Assembly (NCBI GenBank): GCA_964614535.1
Contig: CAZTOZ010000017.1
Coordinates: 49,594 to 113,593 of the forward strand
DNA length: 64,000 nucleotides
DNA from: JALSHZ01 sp964614535
GTDB lineage: Bacteria > Pseudomonadota > Gammaproteobacteria > UWMA-0217
Direction: 5' to 3'
Made by a program: the position numbers and the translations under genes. Positions 24,534-34,269 of this stretch are shown here, piece by piece; the first letter of the stretch is position 1, and every line of letters begins with the position of its first letter. Below the pieces are notes generated by a model that was given only the letters and a program-made list of their open reading frames with translations, was not told the origin of the DNA and ran no database searches.

Positions 24534-26716
24534 GTTTCGAGTTTGAGAATCAGGCCACCAAGCGGCGGCAACGTCATATTGAGTGAATGCGGCAGATTCA
24601 TCCACGGCTCCGGCTCCGACACCAGATAGTCGAAGTTGCCCGTGTTGCTGCCACCATAGTAGGTGGAGTCGGAGTTGAAGACCTCGTGGTAACGCCCCGG
24701 TGCCGGCACGCCGATGCGGTAGTTCTCCCGCACCACCGGGGTGAAGTTGAGCACGACGACGACGAAGTCGGCGCCGTAGCGACGCTGGAACGAAATCACC
24801 GACTGCGCCGCGTCATTGCAGTCGATCCAGGCGAAGCCGTCGCTGTAGAAGTCGTCGCCGTGTAGTGCCGGCAACTCGCGATAGAGACGGTTGAGGTCGG
24901 AGACGAGCTTGTGGATGCCAGCATGCTCGCGATGGTCGAGATAGGACCATTCGATCGGCCGCGTCTCCGACCACTCCTCGTACTGTGCCAGCTCCCCTCC
25001 CATGAACAGCAGCTTCTTGCCTGGATAGCAGTAGTGATAAGTGTAGAGCAGCCGCAGATTGGCGAACTGCTGCCAGCGGTCGCCCGGCATCTTGGCGATC
25101 ATCGACCCCTTGCCGTGGACCACTTCGTCGTGGGAGAACGGCAGCACGAAGTTCTCGGTGAAGCTGTAGAGCATGCCGAAGGTGAGGTTGTTGTGGTGGT
25201 AGTGGCGGTGCACCGGATCCTTCGCCATATAGCTCAGCGTGTCGTGCATCCACCCCATGTTCCACTTCATCGAGAAGCCGAGCCCGCCAAGATAGACCGG
25301 CCGCGACACCTGCGGCCAGGAGGTGGACTCCTCGGCGATCATCAGCACTCCGGGAAACTCCTCGCCGACGACGCTGTTCAGGTGTTTGATGAATTCGATG
25401 GCCTCGAGGTTCTCGTTGCCACCATAGCGGTTCGGCAACCATTCACCCGGCTCGCGGGAGTAATCGAGATAGAGCATCGAGGCCACCGCGTCCATGCGGA
25501 TGCCGTCGATGTGGAACTCCTCGATCCAGTAGATCGCACTGGAGATGAGGAAGTTCTTCACCTCGTTGCGGCCGAAGTTGAAGATCTTGGTGCCCCAATC
25601 CTTGTGCTCGCCCAGGCGCGGATCCTCGTGCTCGTAGAGCGCCGTGCCATCGAAACGGGCCAGCGCCCAATCGTCCTTCGGAAAATGGGCCGGCACCCAG
25701 TCGAGGATGACGCCGATCTCATGCTGATGGAGGTAGTCGATGAAGTAGCGCAGATCGTCCGGCGTACCGAAGCGGGAGGTGGGCGCGTAGTAACCGGTCA
25801 CCTGATACCCCCAGGAGGCATCGAGCGGGTGCTCGGTGATCGGCAGCAACTCCACATGGGTGTAGCCGAGCGGCTTGAGGTAATCCACCAGGCGCCGGGC
25901 CAGCTCGCGGTAGTTGAGGAAGTTGCCCTGCTCGTCCAGCTGCCAGGAACCGAGATGGACCTCGTAGATCGCGACGGGCGCATGCATCCACTCCCATTTG
26001 GCGCGCTGCTCGATCCAGCGGCCATCACGCCAGTCGTGGCTCGACGGCGCGGTCACCACGGAAGCCGTCTTCGGGCGCAGTTCCGCCTGCTGGGCATAGG
26101 GATCGAACTTGGTCAGCACCTCGCCGCTGGCGGCATTGCGCAGCTCGAACTTGTAGACGATGCCCGGCTCCAGTTCGGGGATGAAGATCTCCCAGACACC
26201 GCTGTCGCCACGGTTGCGCATCGGATGACGCCGGCCATCCCACTGGTTGAAGTCACCGACGACGCTGACTCGCCCCGCATTGGGCGCCCAGGTGGCGAAG
26301 ATCACACCGGGAATGCCGTCGATGGTGGCCGTGTGGGCACCGAGATGCCGATAGATGTGCCAGTGATGCCCCTTGGAAAAGAGGTGCAGATCGAACTCCG
26401 GGATCAGCACTCCAAAGCTGTATGGATCGTAGAAATCGAAGGCGTGCCCGGTCTTGTCGATGGCATGGAGACGATAGTGTTGCGGCAGGGCATCGGCCGG
26501 TCCATGCCAGACGAAGAAATCGGTCTGCTCGATCCGCCGCATCGGCAGGCGGTCGTCACCGATGGTCAGGCTCTCCACATGGGGCGCGAAGAGGGTGATG
26601 TCCACCATTCCCTCCTGTTCCGCGGGATGGCGACCCAGCACGCCGAACGGGTCGTGACACTGACCATTGATCAGCCGTTGCTGCGCCTGCGTTACCTTAT
26701 TGCTTGCATCAACCAT
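24530..26716 (-). CDS. glgB: 1,4-alpha-glucan branching enzyme (GH13)
   Basis: Forms alpha-1,6 branches in glycogen. The 728-residue protein has the N-terminal extension (NGQCHDPFGVLGRHP), a CBM48 domain (about 110-220, HTATIDGIPGVIFATWAPNA) and the GH13 catalytic barrel with IDGIRMDAVASMLYLDYSR (nucleophile Asp), MIAEESTSWPQVSRP (acid/base Glu) and NFVLPFSHDEVVHGKGS. Length matches E. coli GlgB. Its stop codon lies in the CTAG at the edge of the MITE-like element. It is divergent from glgC. Confidence 0.97.
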   Translation of the reverse strand: MVDASNKVTQAQQRLINGQCHDPFGVLGRHPAEQEGMVDITLFAPHVESLTIGDDRLPMRRIEQTDFFVWHGPADALPQHYRLHAIDKTGHAFDFYDPYSFGVLIPEFDLHLFSKGHHWHIYRHLGAHTATIDGIPGVIFATWAPNAGRVSVVGDFNQWDGRRHPMRNRGDSGVWEIFIPELEPGIVYKFELRNAASGEVLTKFDPYAQQAELRPKTASVVTAPSSHDWRDGRWIEQRAKWEWMHAPVAIYEVHLGSWQLDEQGNFLNYRELARRLVDYLKPLGYTHVELLPITEHPLDASWGYQVTGYYAPTSRFGTPDDLRYFIDYLHQHEIGVILDWVPAHFPKDDWALARFDGTALYEHEDPRLGEHKDWGTKIFNFGRNEVKNFLISSAIYWIEEFHIDGIRMDAVASMLYLDYSREPGEWLPNRYGGNENLEAIEFIKHLNSVVGEEFPGVLMIAEESTSWPQVSRPVYLGGLGFSMKWNMGWMHDTLSYMAKDPVHRHYHHNNLTFGMLYSFTENFVLPFSHDEVVHGKGSMIAKMPGDRWQQFANLRLLYTYHYCYPGKKLLFMGGELAQYEEWSETRPIEWSYLDHREHAGIHKLVSDLNRLYRELPALHGDDFYSDGFAWIDCNDAAQSVISFQRRYGADFVVVVLNFTPVVRENYRIGVPAPGRYHEVFNSDSTYYGGSNTGNFDYLVSEPEPWMNLPHSLNMTLPPLGGLILKLET

Positions 26717-27190
26717 GAATTGGCACCCAAAATCCCCGACAACCTGTCAGCACTCTCCACCGCTGGCCGACAGCCGATCCGTCACCGGCAAACCGCCCGA
26801 CGATGAAATCGAAGCCGCCGCCAGATACACTGATGGGGTTATCACCCTGCCCAGCGCAGAATGGAATGACAGACTATTCTTTCATTGATTCAGGTCAACA
26901 TGAAAGCCGTTTTTTTCGTAACACTGACACTACGGCCCGGAACTGCGACGCACATTGGAGATTTCCAATTCGGCATCGATCCGATCAAGGCCGGCGGTCG
27001 GCCGGATACCCGGCAGAACGGGCTTGTCTGATCGATTTCAGACCGCCGCAAGGCACGCGTCGAAGCGCGCCCCTGGCGGTGGGCAGAGATCTCGTAGCGG
27101 CTCACCGACGCCTCGTCGGGCATCGATCCGACCGTTCAGGAAGAGCGGCTGGAGAGCTTCGTTCAAAAAGACAAAACCAGGATCCACCCC
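26717..27190. other. Divergent glgB / glgC intergenic region with an FNR-like site
   Basis: 474 bases with no convincing gene. The clearest element is TTGATTCAGGTCAA (26885-26898), an FNR/ANR box (TTGAT-N4-ATCAA) with one mismatch, placed 169 bases from the glgB ATG and about 290 from the glgC ATG. I could not identify reliable -35/-10 pairs. Confidence 0.35.
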
Positions 27191-28459
27191 ATGCTGCACA
27201 ATCCCACACCCCGTTTCGTCAGCCGGCTCACCAAGGAAACCCTCGCGCTCGTACTGGCCGGCGGCCGCGGCTCCCGACTCAAGGAGCTGACCAGCTGGCG
27301 CGCCAAACCGGCCGTACCGTTTGGCGGCAAGTTCCGCATCATCGACTTTCCACTATCCAATTGCATCAACTCGGGCATACGACGCATCGGCGTCATCACC
27401 CAGTACAAGGCGCACTCACTGATCAAGCACATCCAGAGCGGGTGGAGTTTTCTGCGCGGGGAGTTCAACGAATTCATCGAACTGATGCCGGCGCAGCAGC
27501 GCATAGAGAACGCCTGGTACCAGGGCACGGCGGACGCCGTGTTCCAGAACCTGGACATCATTCGCAATCAGGAGCCGAAACACATCCTGATTCTGGCCGG
27601 TGACCACATCTACAAGATGGACTACGGCCCGATGCTGGCCGAGCACGTGGAAAACGACGCCGATCTGACCATCGGCTGCCATGAAGTACCGATCGAGGAG
27701 GCCACCGAGTTCGGCGTCATGAGCGTCGACGAGAACAACCGCATCATCGACTTCAACGAAAAACCGGAAGAGCCGGACTGCATTCCCGGCCGTCCCGACA
27801 CCGCGCTGGTCTCGATGGGCTTCTACATCTTCAACGCGGAGTTTCTCTACGAACAGGTCATCCTGGATCACCAGGACCTCTTCTCCGACCACGACTTCGG
27901 CAAGAACATCATCCCCCGGGCGATGAAGGGACACCGCGCCTTCGCCTACTCCTCCATCGATCCGAAGTCCGAAAAACAGAGCTACTGGCGCGACGTCGGC
28001 ACCATCGACTCGTTCTGGCGCGCCAACCTGGAGCTGATCGGCATCGAACCCGAGCTCAACCTCTACGACGAGGACTGGCCGATCTGGACCTACCAGACCC
28101 AGGCGCCGCCGGCGAAGTTCATATTCGACGAGGACGACCGGCGCGGCATGGCCATCGACTCGATGGTCTCCGGCGGCTGTATCGTCTCCGGCGCGACGAT
28201 TCGCCACTCCCTGCTGTTCTCCCACGTCTTCGTCGACGAGCATACGCTGGTGGAGGACTCCGTGATCCTGCCGGACGTGCACATCGGCGCCAATTGCCAG
28301 ATCAGAAAGGCGGTGATCGACCGCGGCTGCATCGTCCCGGACAACACCATCATCGGCGCAAACCCCGCAGAGGACCGCCGCCTCTTCCGCGTCACCCGCG
28401 AAGGCGTCACGCTGGTGACACCGGAAATGCTAGGGCAGGAACTACACAAGGTTCTGTAG
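27191..28459 (+). CDS. glgC: Glucose-1-phosphate adenylyltransferase (ADP-glucose pyrophosphorylase)
   Basis: Makes ADP-glucose, the committed and allosterically regulated step of glycogen synthesis. The 422-residue protein has LALVLAGGRGSRLKELTSWR (nucleotide binding), KPAVPFGGKFRIIDFPLSNC, WYQGTADAVFQN, ILILAGDHIYKMDY, the glucose-1-P site EKPEEP and the C-terminal left-handed beta-helix with SVILPDVHIGANCQI. AGGA precedes the ATG by nine to ten bases. Divergent from glgB-glgA, completing the glycogen pathway. Confidence 0.97.
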   Translation: MLHNPTPRFVSRLTKETLALVLAGGRGSRLKELTSWRAKPAVPFGGKFRIIDFPLSNCINSGIRRIGVITQYKAHSLIKHIQSGWSFLRGEFNEFIELMPAQQRIENAWYQGTADAVFQNLDIIRNQEPKHILILAGDHIYKMDYGPMLAEHVENDADLTIGCHEVPIEEATEFGVMSVDENNRIIDFNEKPEEPDCIPGRPDTALVSMGFYIFNAEFLYEQVILDHQDLFSDHDFGKNIIPRAMKGHRAFAYSSIDPKSEKQSYWRDVGTIDSFWRANLELIGIEPELNLYDEDWPIWTYQTQAPPAKFIFDEDDRRGMAIDSMVSGGCIVSGATIRHSLLFSHVFVDEHTLVEDSVILPDVHIGANCQIRKAVIDRGCIVPDNTIIGANPAEDRRLFRVTREGVTLVTPEMLGQELHKVL

Positions 28460-28486
28460 GCCGAACAGACTGTCGCGGAGAGCCTG

Positions 28487-29356
28487 ATGTTGCGCAAAAC
28501 CCTGCCGTTCCTGTTCATCCTGCTGGCGGTACTCATTCTCGTCTGGTCGCTGCCGCAATGTTCATCCCCCCCGCGGAACAACGCGCCGGAAGCACTTTCG
28601 CCACCATCCACGGCGGATTCGACCCCGGCCACGCCAGCGCCACCACCATCGGGCGATGCGGCAACAGCGCTCCCGGAACCCGCCGCGCAACCAGAGCCAC
28701 CAGCCGGGGCGGACGACGACACCCCCCAGCCTCCCGGACCCGCCGACGACACCGAACCCAGCACCGCCCTATCCCCGGCAGCAGACAGTGGCGACGACGC
28801 CTCGCAGGCCACGACAGAGGAAACCGGAGACGACACAAGAAACGAGGACGCAACGGAGAAGGAGACGCCCCCAGGCAACGACGAACCTCCAACGGAAGAG
28901 AAGACAGACAACGCGGACAAACCGGTGAACGAGAGCAACGAGGGCAAAAACCCGCCCCCATCGAGCACGGCGGATCCACCACCAGCGCCATCACCGGGGC
29001 AAGCGCGGCAACAGACGCCATCGACCATCATCCTCGACGGCCTGCAGTTCGCCACCGACTCCGATCAGCTGGTGGAGGGCTCCGAAGCAGTGCTGGAGAA
29101 CGTCATCACCAGTCTGAAAAACAACCCCGAGATCCGGCTGGAGATCGCCGGCTATACCGATGATCGCGGCGACGCCCTCTACAACCGCATCCTCTCACGC
29201 CGCCGCGCCGAAGCGGTCATGATCTATCTGGTGGAGCACGGCATCGACGCGCGACGCCTCACCGCCGCCGGCTATGGCAGCGACGACCCCATCGCCGACA
29301 ATGCCACCGAAGAGGGCCGCCGCAAGAACCGCCGGGTGGAACTGCACATCCGCTGA
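28487..29356 (+). CDS. OmpA-family protein with long acidic Pro/Glu/Thr-rich linker
   Basis: A 289-residue envelope protein. An N-terminal hydrophobic segment (TLPFLFILLAVLILVWSL) is followed by a long, low-complexity linker rich in Pro, Asp, Glu and Thr (about residues 28-170). The C-terminal OmpA peptidoglycan-binding domain has GLQFATDSDQLVEGSEAVLE, IAGYTDDRGD, SRRRAEAVMIYLVEHGID and RRKNRRVELHI. The LPQC sequence near the TM is not a good lipobox, so membrane anchoring by the helix is more likely. It lies 27 bases after glgC on the same strand. Role: probably anchoring the envelope to peptidoglycan. Confidence 0.85.
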   Translation: MLRKTLPFLFILLAVLILVWSLPQCSSPPRNNAPEALSPPSTADSTPATPAPPPSGDAATALPEPAAQPEPPAGADDDTPQPPGPADDTEPSTALSPAADSGDDASQATTEETGDDTRNEDATEKETPPGNDEPPTEEKTDNADKPVNESNEGKNPPPSSTADPPPAPSPGQARQQTPSTIILDGLQFATDSDQLVEGSEAVLENVITSLKNNPEIRLEIAGYTDDRGDALYNRILSRRRAEAVMIYLVEHGIDARRLTAAGYGSDDPIADNATEEGRRKNRRVELHIR

Positions 29357-29369
29357 ACCGGGAAGGCGC

Positions 29370-31025
29370 TCACCACCATTTCGGGTTGTTCTCGATGAAC
29401 TTCATCGTTGCGTCATATTTGGGCGCCTCCTCGCGGGGCTCGTAGAGATACTCCTTGATGCCCCAGCTGCCCCACTTGGAGTAGAGGCTCGGCGAAGCGT
29501 AGTGGACGAACAACGTGCCCCCGATATGCCTCCACCCCCGATAGAGCTCGTCATAGAGCCGCTTGATCGCCGGGTTGCGGTTGGCACCGGTATACAACGC
29601 CATGATCTGCGGGTCGTTGACATCGTCGCCGACACCGACGAAATGCTGCCCCCCCTCATAGGCAACGAGCGGCAGATCGTACTTGGCGGCCACCTCCCGG
29701 TTCTTTTTCAGCTTGACGAGCAAACGCGGCAACTCCACTTTCGACACGTGTTCGATCAGTTGCTCCTGCGACAGCTTGCGCAGATCAGGCGCGTCCTCCC
29801 TCTCCATATCGACACCGAAATAGGCCGCGACCGCCAGCACGTCCGTGTGTTTCCAGGCATCCTTGTGCGACAACAGCAGATTGCTCATCCACGGATCGAC
29901 GGTCTGCGTCGCCATCACCCGCACCAGCCGGTCGGCACCGCCGAACACCGCCTCCCAGATGCGGAAAATCTCCACCGACCGCTCCGAATAGTAGCGCCAG
30001 CCGGCGTGATACATGTTCTCGTCCAGCTTCTTCTCCACGCCTTTTTCACGCGCATAGCGATTCTGGCTGAACATACCATTCCACACTTCGTTGGAATATT
30101 CGATGAATACATTGAGACCCGGATCGAGATGCGCCTTCACATACTCGGCGTAGCGGCGCACGTAATCGTCGTCGGCCTTGTGCGGCAACGTCACCCAGAT
30201 GTCCCGTTGCAGGATGTTGCCGAGCTTGACGATCACCTCCACCGGAAAGCCCCGATCCTGCCAGGTGGCATCGGCCCAGGTGGGGCGCTCGTCCCAGCGC
30301 TCGATCTCGGAGTCGTTGGTATCCCCGGCATCCATGAAACGCAGCACCGAAAAATCCTTCAGAAAACGGAGAAAAGCCGGATTGAAGACGATCTCCCGGG
30401 CGTGCGATTCAAAGGGGAGATATTTTCCTTCACCACAGGCCTGCGCATCGAAAACCTGACGGTAGGGATCCCCTGCACAAATGCCGCCGGGCATGGTGAT
30501 GCGGATATTGCGCACGGGGTTCTTGTCGTCCGACTGCTTGATCTTGAGATAGAGGCCACACTCTCCGCCACCGAGATGGATCACCGCCCGGTTTTTCTCC
30601 TGCTGCTTCACATCGGCACAGCCGAACTGCATCTTGCCATTGCCCTCCCAGCGAACGACATAGTCGCCACGCGGCAACATGTGCGGCGGAATGTCCCAGA
30701 ACATCGGACTGGAGACGGAGCCCCGACCATTGAATGTCTCGATCCAGCCGTGCGCGTCGAACGTCACCTCCGCCCCGTCCTCGGCAAAAAAAGGCCGGGA
30801 AACCCTGAAGATATCGACGAAAGGGTAACTGGTGGTCCAGTCCACCGGCGCATTGACATTGATGCCGATCGGCGACCGACCGTGGCTGCCCAGCTTGGCC
30901 GCATGCCCCTTCCATGCCTTGGAAACGGCGGAAAAATCGAACGGCTCGCCAATATCGGCCTCCGAGGAGCAGGCCGATAGAGAGAGGAGAAGAAAAAATA
31001 CGCCAATCAGATGTTTCATAGACAT
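29370..31025 (-). CDS. Predicted lipoprotein with a glycosidase-like (clan GH-A) barrel
   Basis: A 551-residue lipoprotein (signal MSMKHLIGVFFLLLSLSAC, lipobox LSAC, Cys19) of no family I can name firmly. After a beta-rich N-terminal part, the segment VFIEYSNEVWN (Glu313) and VAYEGGQHF (Glu457) look like the acid/base and nucleophile of a clan GH-A TIM barrel such as GH5/GH39-like enzymes. It is the last gene of a wzy-wzx set, so a role in trimming or degrading that polysaccharide is likely but inferred. I chose the start at 31025 for the lipoprotein signal; a start at 31073 would add 16 residues and overlap wzx. Confidence 0.68.
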   Translation of the reverse strand: MSMKHLIGVFFLLLSLSACSSEADIGEPFDFSAVSKAWKGHAAKLGSHGRSPIGINVNAPVDWTTSYPFVDIFRVSRPFFAEDGAEVTFDAHGWIETFNGRGSVSSPMFWDIPPHMLPRGDYVVRWEGNGKMQFGCADVKQQEKNRAVIHLGGGECGLYLKIKQSDDKNPVRNIRITMPGGICAGDPYRQVFDAQACGEGKYLPFESHAREIVFNPAFLRFLKDFSVLRFMDAGDTNDSEIERWDERPTWADATWQDRGFPVEVIVKLGNILQRDIWVTLPHKADDDYVRRYAEYVKAHLDPGLNVFIEYSNEVWNGMFSQNRYAREKGVEKKLDENMYHAGWRYYSERSVEIFRIWEAVFGGADRLVRVMATQTVDPWMSNLLLSHKDAWKHTDVLAVAAYFGVDMEREDAPDLRKLSQEQLIEHVSKVELPRLLVKLKKNREVAAKYDLPLVAYEGGQHFVGVGDDVNDPQIMALYTGANRNPAIKRLYDELYRGWRHIGGTLFVHYASPSLYSKWGSWGIKEYLYEPREEAPKYDATMKFIENNPKWW

Positions 31026-31065
31026 TCGCGGATTCCCCAAGTGACTGGCGTGCAACGGAACGCGC

Positions 31066-32487
31066 TCAGGCAAACGCCAGATTGTCGCGATCGAGCACCA
31101 GCTTGTAGTAGATCAACAGCCCCACGCCGAGCACACCAATGGATGCTGCGGAAAAGACGATGCGCGCCGTTTCAGTATCGGCGAACAGGTTGCGCCCATA
31201 GGCGAACAATGCAACGAACAGCAAGCCCACGGCAAACAATACGAGCTCATAGTAGTTGCTGTACCCCTGGCGTTGGCGCAGCAGAACCTTGTACGTGAGG
31301 TAACCGATCATGGATCCAACGGCCATGCCGAGAATGAAGCCCGGCAGGTCGAACAACTGGTAACCGACGGTGCTGAACACGACCCGTAGCGCCACCACGG
31401 ACAACGACACGATCGCGGTGATCTTCGGTTCGTTGTGGGCGATGAACACAGCGCTGTGGAAATCGCTCAACACCATGAACCAGATCATCAATACGATATA
31501 TTGCGAGATCCAGCCCGCATCGTGGTAAGCCTCCGGGTAGAGGTAACCAAAAAAGTAGGGAGCGGCAAACCAGGAAAATATCAGCATCGCGCCGATCAAC
31601 GGCAACAGCACCTTCTTCAGGTCCGTCATGATGTGATGAAAGCTGCCCTCGCTGTCCCGCGAGGCTTCCGAGAGCGCCGGATAGACGAGACGCCCCATCA
31701 AAATGGCGGAAATGCTGTAGAAAATGGCCGCGAACGTGAAACCGATCTGGTAGACGCCCAGTTCAGACAGACTACCGATCTTGCCGAGGATCAGCTTGTC
31801 CATGTGCTCGGTGAGAAAGGTCGCCAGCGTACCGAAATAGATCCACTTGCCGAAGTGCACGATCTCCCAGAAATAGGCCTTGACGAACGCAAAACGGTAG
31901 AAATCTCGCGGTGTGAAGAAATGACTGACCAACGCCAGCGTAAAACCATTGACGAGGTGCGAAAAGACCAGCGCCCAGATACTACCGGTGAACCAGGCGA
32001 TCAGCACCGTCGCCACCGCCGTGACCACCTGGGCGATGAATTCGAGTTTCAGCTCGGGCATCACATCCATCCGCCGCTGCAACACCGACATGTAGATCGA
32101 CTTGAAGCTGAACAGAATCAGTGACAACCCCGCCACATAGAGATAGGAAGTCAGCTCCGGCACTTCGTAGAAATCCGCCAGCAACGGCGCAATCAGCAGA
32201 ATGACGAGATAGAGCACGACCCCGCGGCCGATTTGCATATACCAGGCCGTGGAGCAGAAATCCTTCCGCTCGCCCTTCTCGTTGCGAATCACGCTGTCGT
32301 AGATACCGACGTCGGAGAGCATCATCATGCCGATGATGACCGTGGTGATGATGGCCGCGATGCCGAACATCTCCGGCACCAGCAACCAGGCCAGCACCAG
32401 ATTGGACAGAAAGCGGATCCCCATGCCGGAGACATTGAAAAAAATCACCAGCAGGCTCTTGCCGAGCACGGACGTCTTGTCACTCAT
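31066..32487 (-). CDS. Polysaccharide flippase (Wzx/MATE-like)
   Basis: A 473-residue integral membrane protein with about 12-14 hydrophobic helices, of the polysaccharide-transport (Wzx/RfbX, lipopolysaccharide biosynthesis) family. It begins SVLGKSLLVIFFNVSGMGIR and contains VLAWLLVPEMFGIAAIITTV and FGKWIYFGTLATFLTEHMD, typical of this family. It would flip undecaprenyl-linked oligosaccharide units to the periplasm. The ATG at 32487 is preferred for its AAGGAAGAG ribosome site. It lies between wzy and the glycosidase-like lipoprotein gene in one direction. Confidence 0.85.
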   Translation of the reverse strand: MSDKTSVLGKSLLVIFFNVSGMGIRFLSNLVLAWLLVPEMFGIAAIITTVIIGMMMLSDVGIYDSVIRNEKGERKDFCSTAWYMQIGRGVVLYLVILLIAPLLADFYEVPELTSYLYVAGLSLILFSFKSIYMSVLQRRMDVMPELKLEFIAQVVTAVATVLIAWFTGSIWALVFSHLVNGFTLALVSHFFTPRDFYRFAFVKAYFWEIVHFGKWIYFGTLATFLTEHMDKLILGKIGSLSELGVYQIGFTFAAIFYSISAILMGRLVYPALSEASRDSEGSFHHIMTDLKKVLLPLIGAMLIFSWFAAPYFFGYLYPEAYHDAGWISQYIVLMIWFMVLSDFHSAVFIAHNEPKITAIVSLSVVALRVVFSTVGYQLFDLPGFILGMAVGSMIGYLTYKVLLRQRQGYSNYYELVLFAVGLLFVALFAYGRNLFADTETARIVFSAASIGVLGVGLLIYYKLVLDRDNLAFA

Positions 32488-32510
32488 TGTTCTCTTCCTT
32501 GTGAACACGG

Positions 32511-34085
32511 CTACGCATAGCTGCCTTCCATCCCGGCGGGTTCCTGCGTTTCCTGTTCTACGTCTTCCATGTAGTTGATGTTGCGGACGGCTCGCGCCAG
32601 CGCCAGGGTAATCCAGATCACCAGGATGATCGTGCTGAAATAACTGGTGAAGGCGAACTGCAGGCTCAGCGATATGATCACCGCCGCCAGCGCCTGGGAG
32701 AATGCCCGCGGAATGCTGTACTTGGGTAGCGGCCCGTCGCTCTCGGCCTCCAGCGCGTCGATGTCATCCTCGTCGTCGGTCGAGATGTTGCGCACCAGAT
32801 AGAAGTAACCGCGTAACAAGATATAGAGGAACAGCAGCAAGCAGACGAGCCCCCACTCGATCGCCAGGTGGATATAGCCGTTCACCATGTCGATGATGCC
32901 CATGCCCTGCACCAGCTTCTGCATCCGCGGATCGCGCTTGTAGAGCCGCGTCCCGAACCACAGATGATCGGGGATGACCTCCAGCGACGTCTTCAGCAGC
33001 AGCGCCCGATACTCGAAGGTGCCATGCGTATCGACCTTCTTGAACGAGACATCCTCGGCCGCCGGCGGCCGGAACGACTCATAGGCGAACACCGAGACGA
33101 TACCGATCAGAAACAGCGGGATGAACAACATGCGCCGGACCTGGGGGCGCATGCCAAAGACGGCGTAGGCGACAAACAGCACGATGACACCCAGCAACGC
33201 ACCGCGCGATCCGGTCCAGTAGACCGCCGGCAAGATCAGCAACACCAGCAGGATGCGGATCACCCAGGAGATGCGGTTGATCTTGGCCACCGCCAGGAAC
33301 ATCGCCAGATGGACGGTGAGATAGAAACCCAGCGTGATCGGCCCCGTCAATGTTGCGGCCGCGCGGAGGAAACCTCCCCGCCACTCGTAGAAAGCCTCGC
33401 CGGGCGGCAATATCCCCATCGCCAGCGCGATGTCCACATGGGGCTTCCACTCCAACAGCACCTCGACGTAGGCGAAGAAGGTGACGATGAAACCGCCGAA
33501 GACCATCGCGACCATCAGCCGGTAGAACGAGTCCCAGCTGCGAATCCCCCGGCTGATCACGAAGTAGGGCAGAAAGACGTCGGTAAACAGCGCGAAGGTG
33601 TCGCGAATCGCCTGCGGATAGGTGAATTCGAACTCGAAACTGGGCCGGAAGTTGCCGACCGCGAAAATGAGGATGATCGCCAGAAAGGCCCAGTCGATCT
33701 TGCGTACCCGGAACGCCTCCTCCACCAGAATCTTGAACACCAGTGGCAGGAAGAAGATCAGCGCCATGGCCCCCTGCATGCGAAAGTCGAACAGGTTGAT
33801 GCCGCCCACCAGCGGAAACACATAGGTATAGGGGAACGCCGTGAAAAGAACGAGATAGGCCGCAATGTTCTTCTCGACGTCGTTCTTGAGGTAGACGATC
33901 TTCAGCAGCAGCAGAAACGGGATGATGACGTAGAACGACTGCGACAGAAACACCACCACCGTGAACCCGGCCCAGGCAAAGGCATGGGGGCGCATGTCCT
34001 GCTCCTTGTCGATCAGGCGCATGACGCCGAGCGCAAGCGCCACGCACAAAAGGATGAAGACCAGCGCCTTGATGATTCCCAACAC
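32511..34085 (-). CDS. O-antigen polymerase/ligase-like membrane protein (Wzy)
   Basis: A 524-residue membrane protein with about 12 helices and a periplasmic loop. The middle has RGGFLRAAATLTGPITLGFY and WTGSRGALLGVIVLFVAY, matching the Wzy_C/O-antigen ligase signature. The C-terminal tail is acidic and cytoplasmic. It begins with GTG (34085) or TTG one codon later, with GGAA upstream. First gene of a wzy-wzx-lipoprotein set. No glycosyltransferases are nearby, so repeat-unit synthesis genes must be elsewhere. Confidence 0.8.
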   Translation of the reverse strand: MLGIIKALVFILLCVALALGVMRLIDKEQDMRPHAFAWAGFTVVVFLSQSFYVIIPFLLLLKIVYLKNDVEKNIAAYLVLFTAFPYTYVFPLVGGINLFDFRMQGAMALIFFLPLVFKILVEEAFRVRKIDWAFLAIILIFAVGNFRPSFEFEFTYPQAIRDTFALFTDVFLPYFVISRGIRSWDSFYRLMVAMVFGGFIVTFFAYVEVLLEWKPHVDIALAMGILPPGEAFYEWRGGFLRAAATLTGPITLGFYLTVHLAMFLAVAKINRISWVIRILLVLLILPAVYWTGSRGALLGVIVLFVAYAVFGMRPQVRRMLFIPLFLIGIVSVFAYESFRPPAAEDVSFKKVDTHGTFEYRALLLKTSLEVIPDHLWFGTRLYKRDPRMQKLVQGMGIIDMVNGYIHLAIEWGLVCLLLFLYILLRGYFYLVRNISTDDEDDIDALEAESDGPLPKYSIPRAFSQALAAVIISLSLQFAFTSYFSTIILVIWITLALARAVRNINYMEDVEQETQEPAGMEGSYA

Positions 34086-34269
34086 GATATCGTTCCGTTT
34101 TCAGGCCCGCCGCGGCACGACCCGCGCAGACAATGGACAAGGTACCCGAGTGTAGCCAACCCGCCGGCACCGGAATATCGAACAGTCCTCAGATAGACAA
34201 CAATCCACAACCCCCAGGCAGAACGGTTACACTGGTCGCCATCTTCCCGCGGCCATGGAGACATCGACC

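Noticed and set aside
24911..26806. 631-codon plus-strand frame antisense to glgB
   Set aside because: Shadow of glgB; no recognisable domain.
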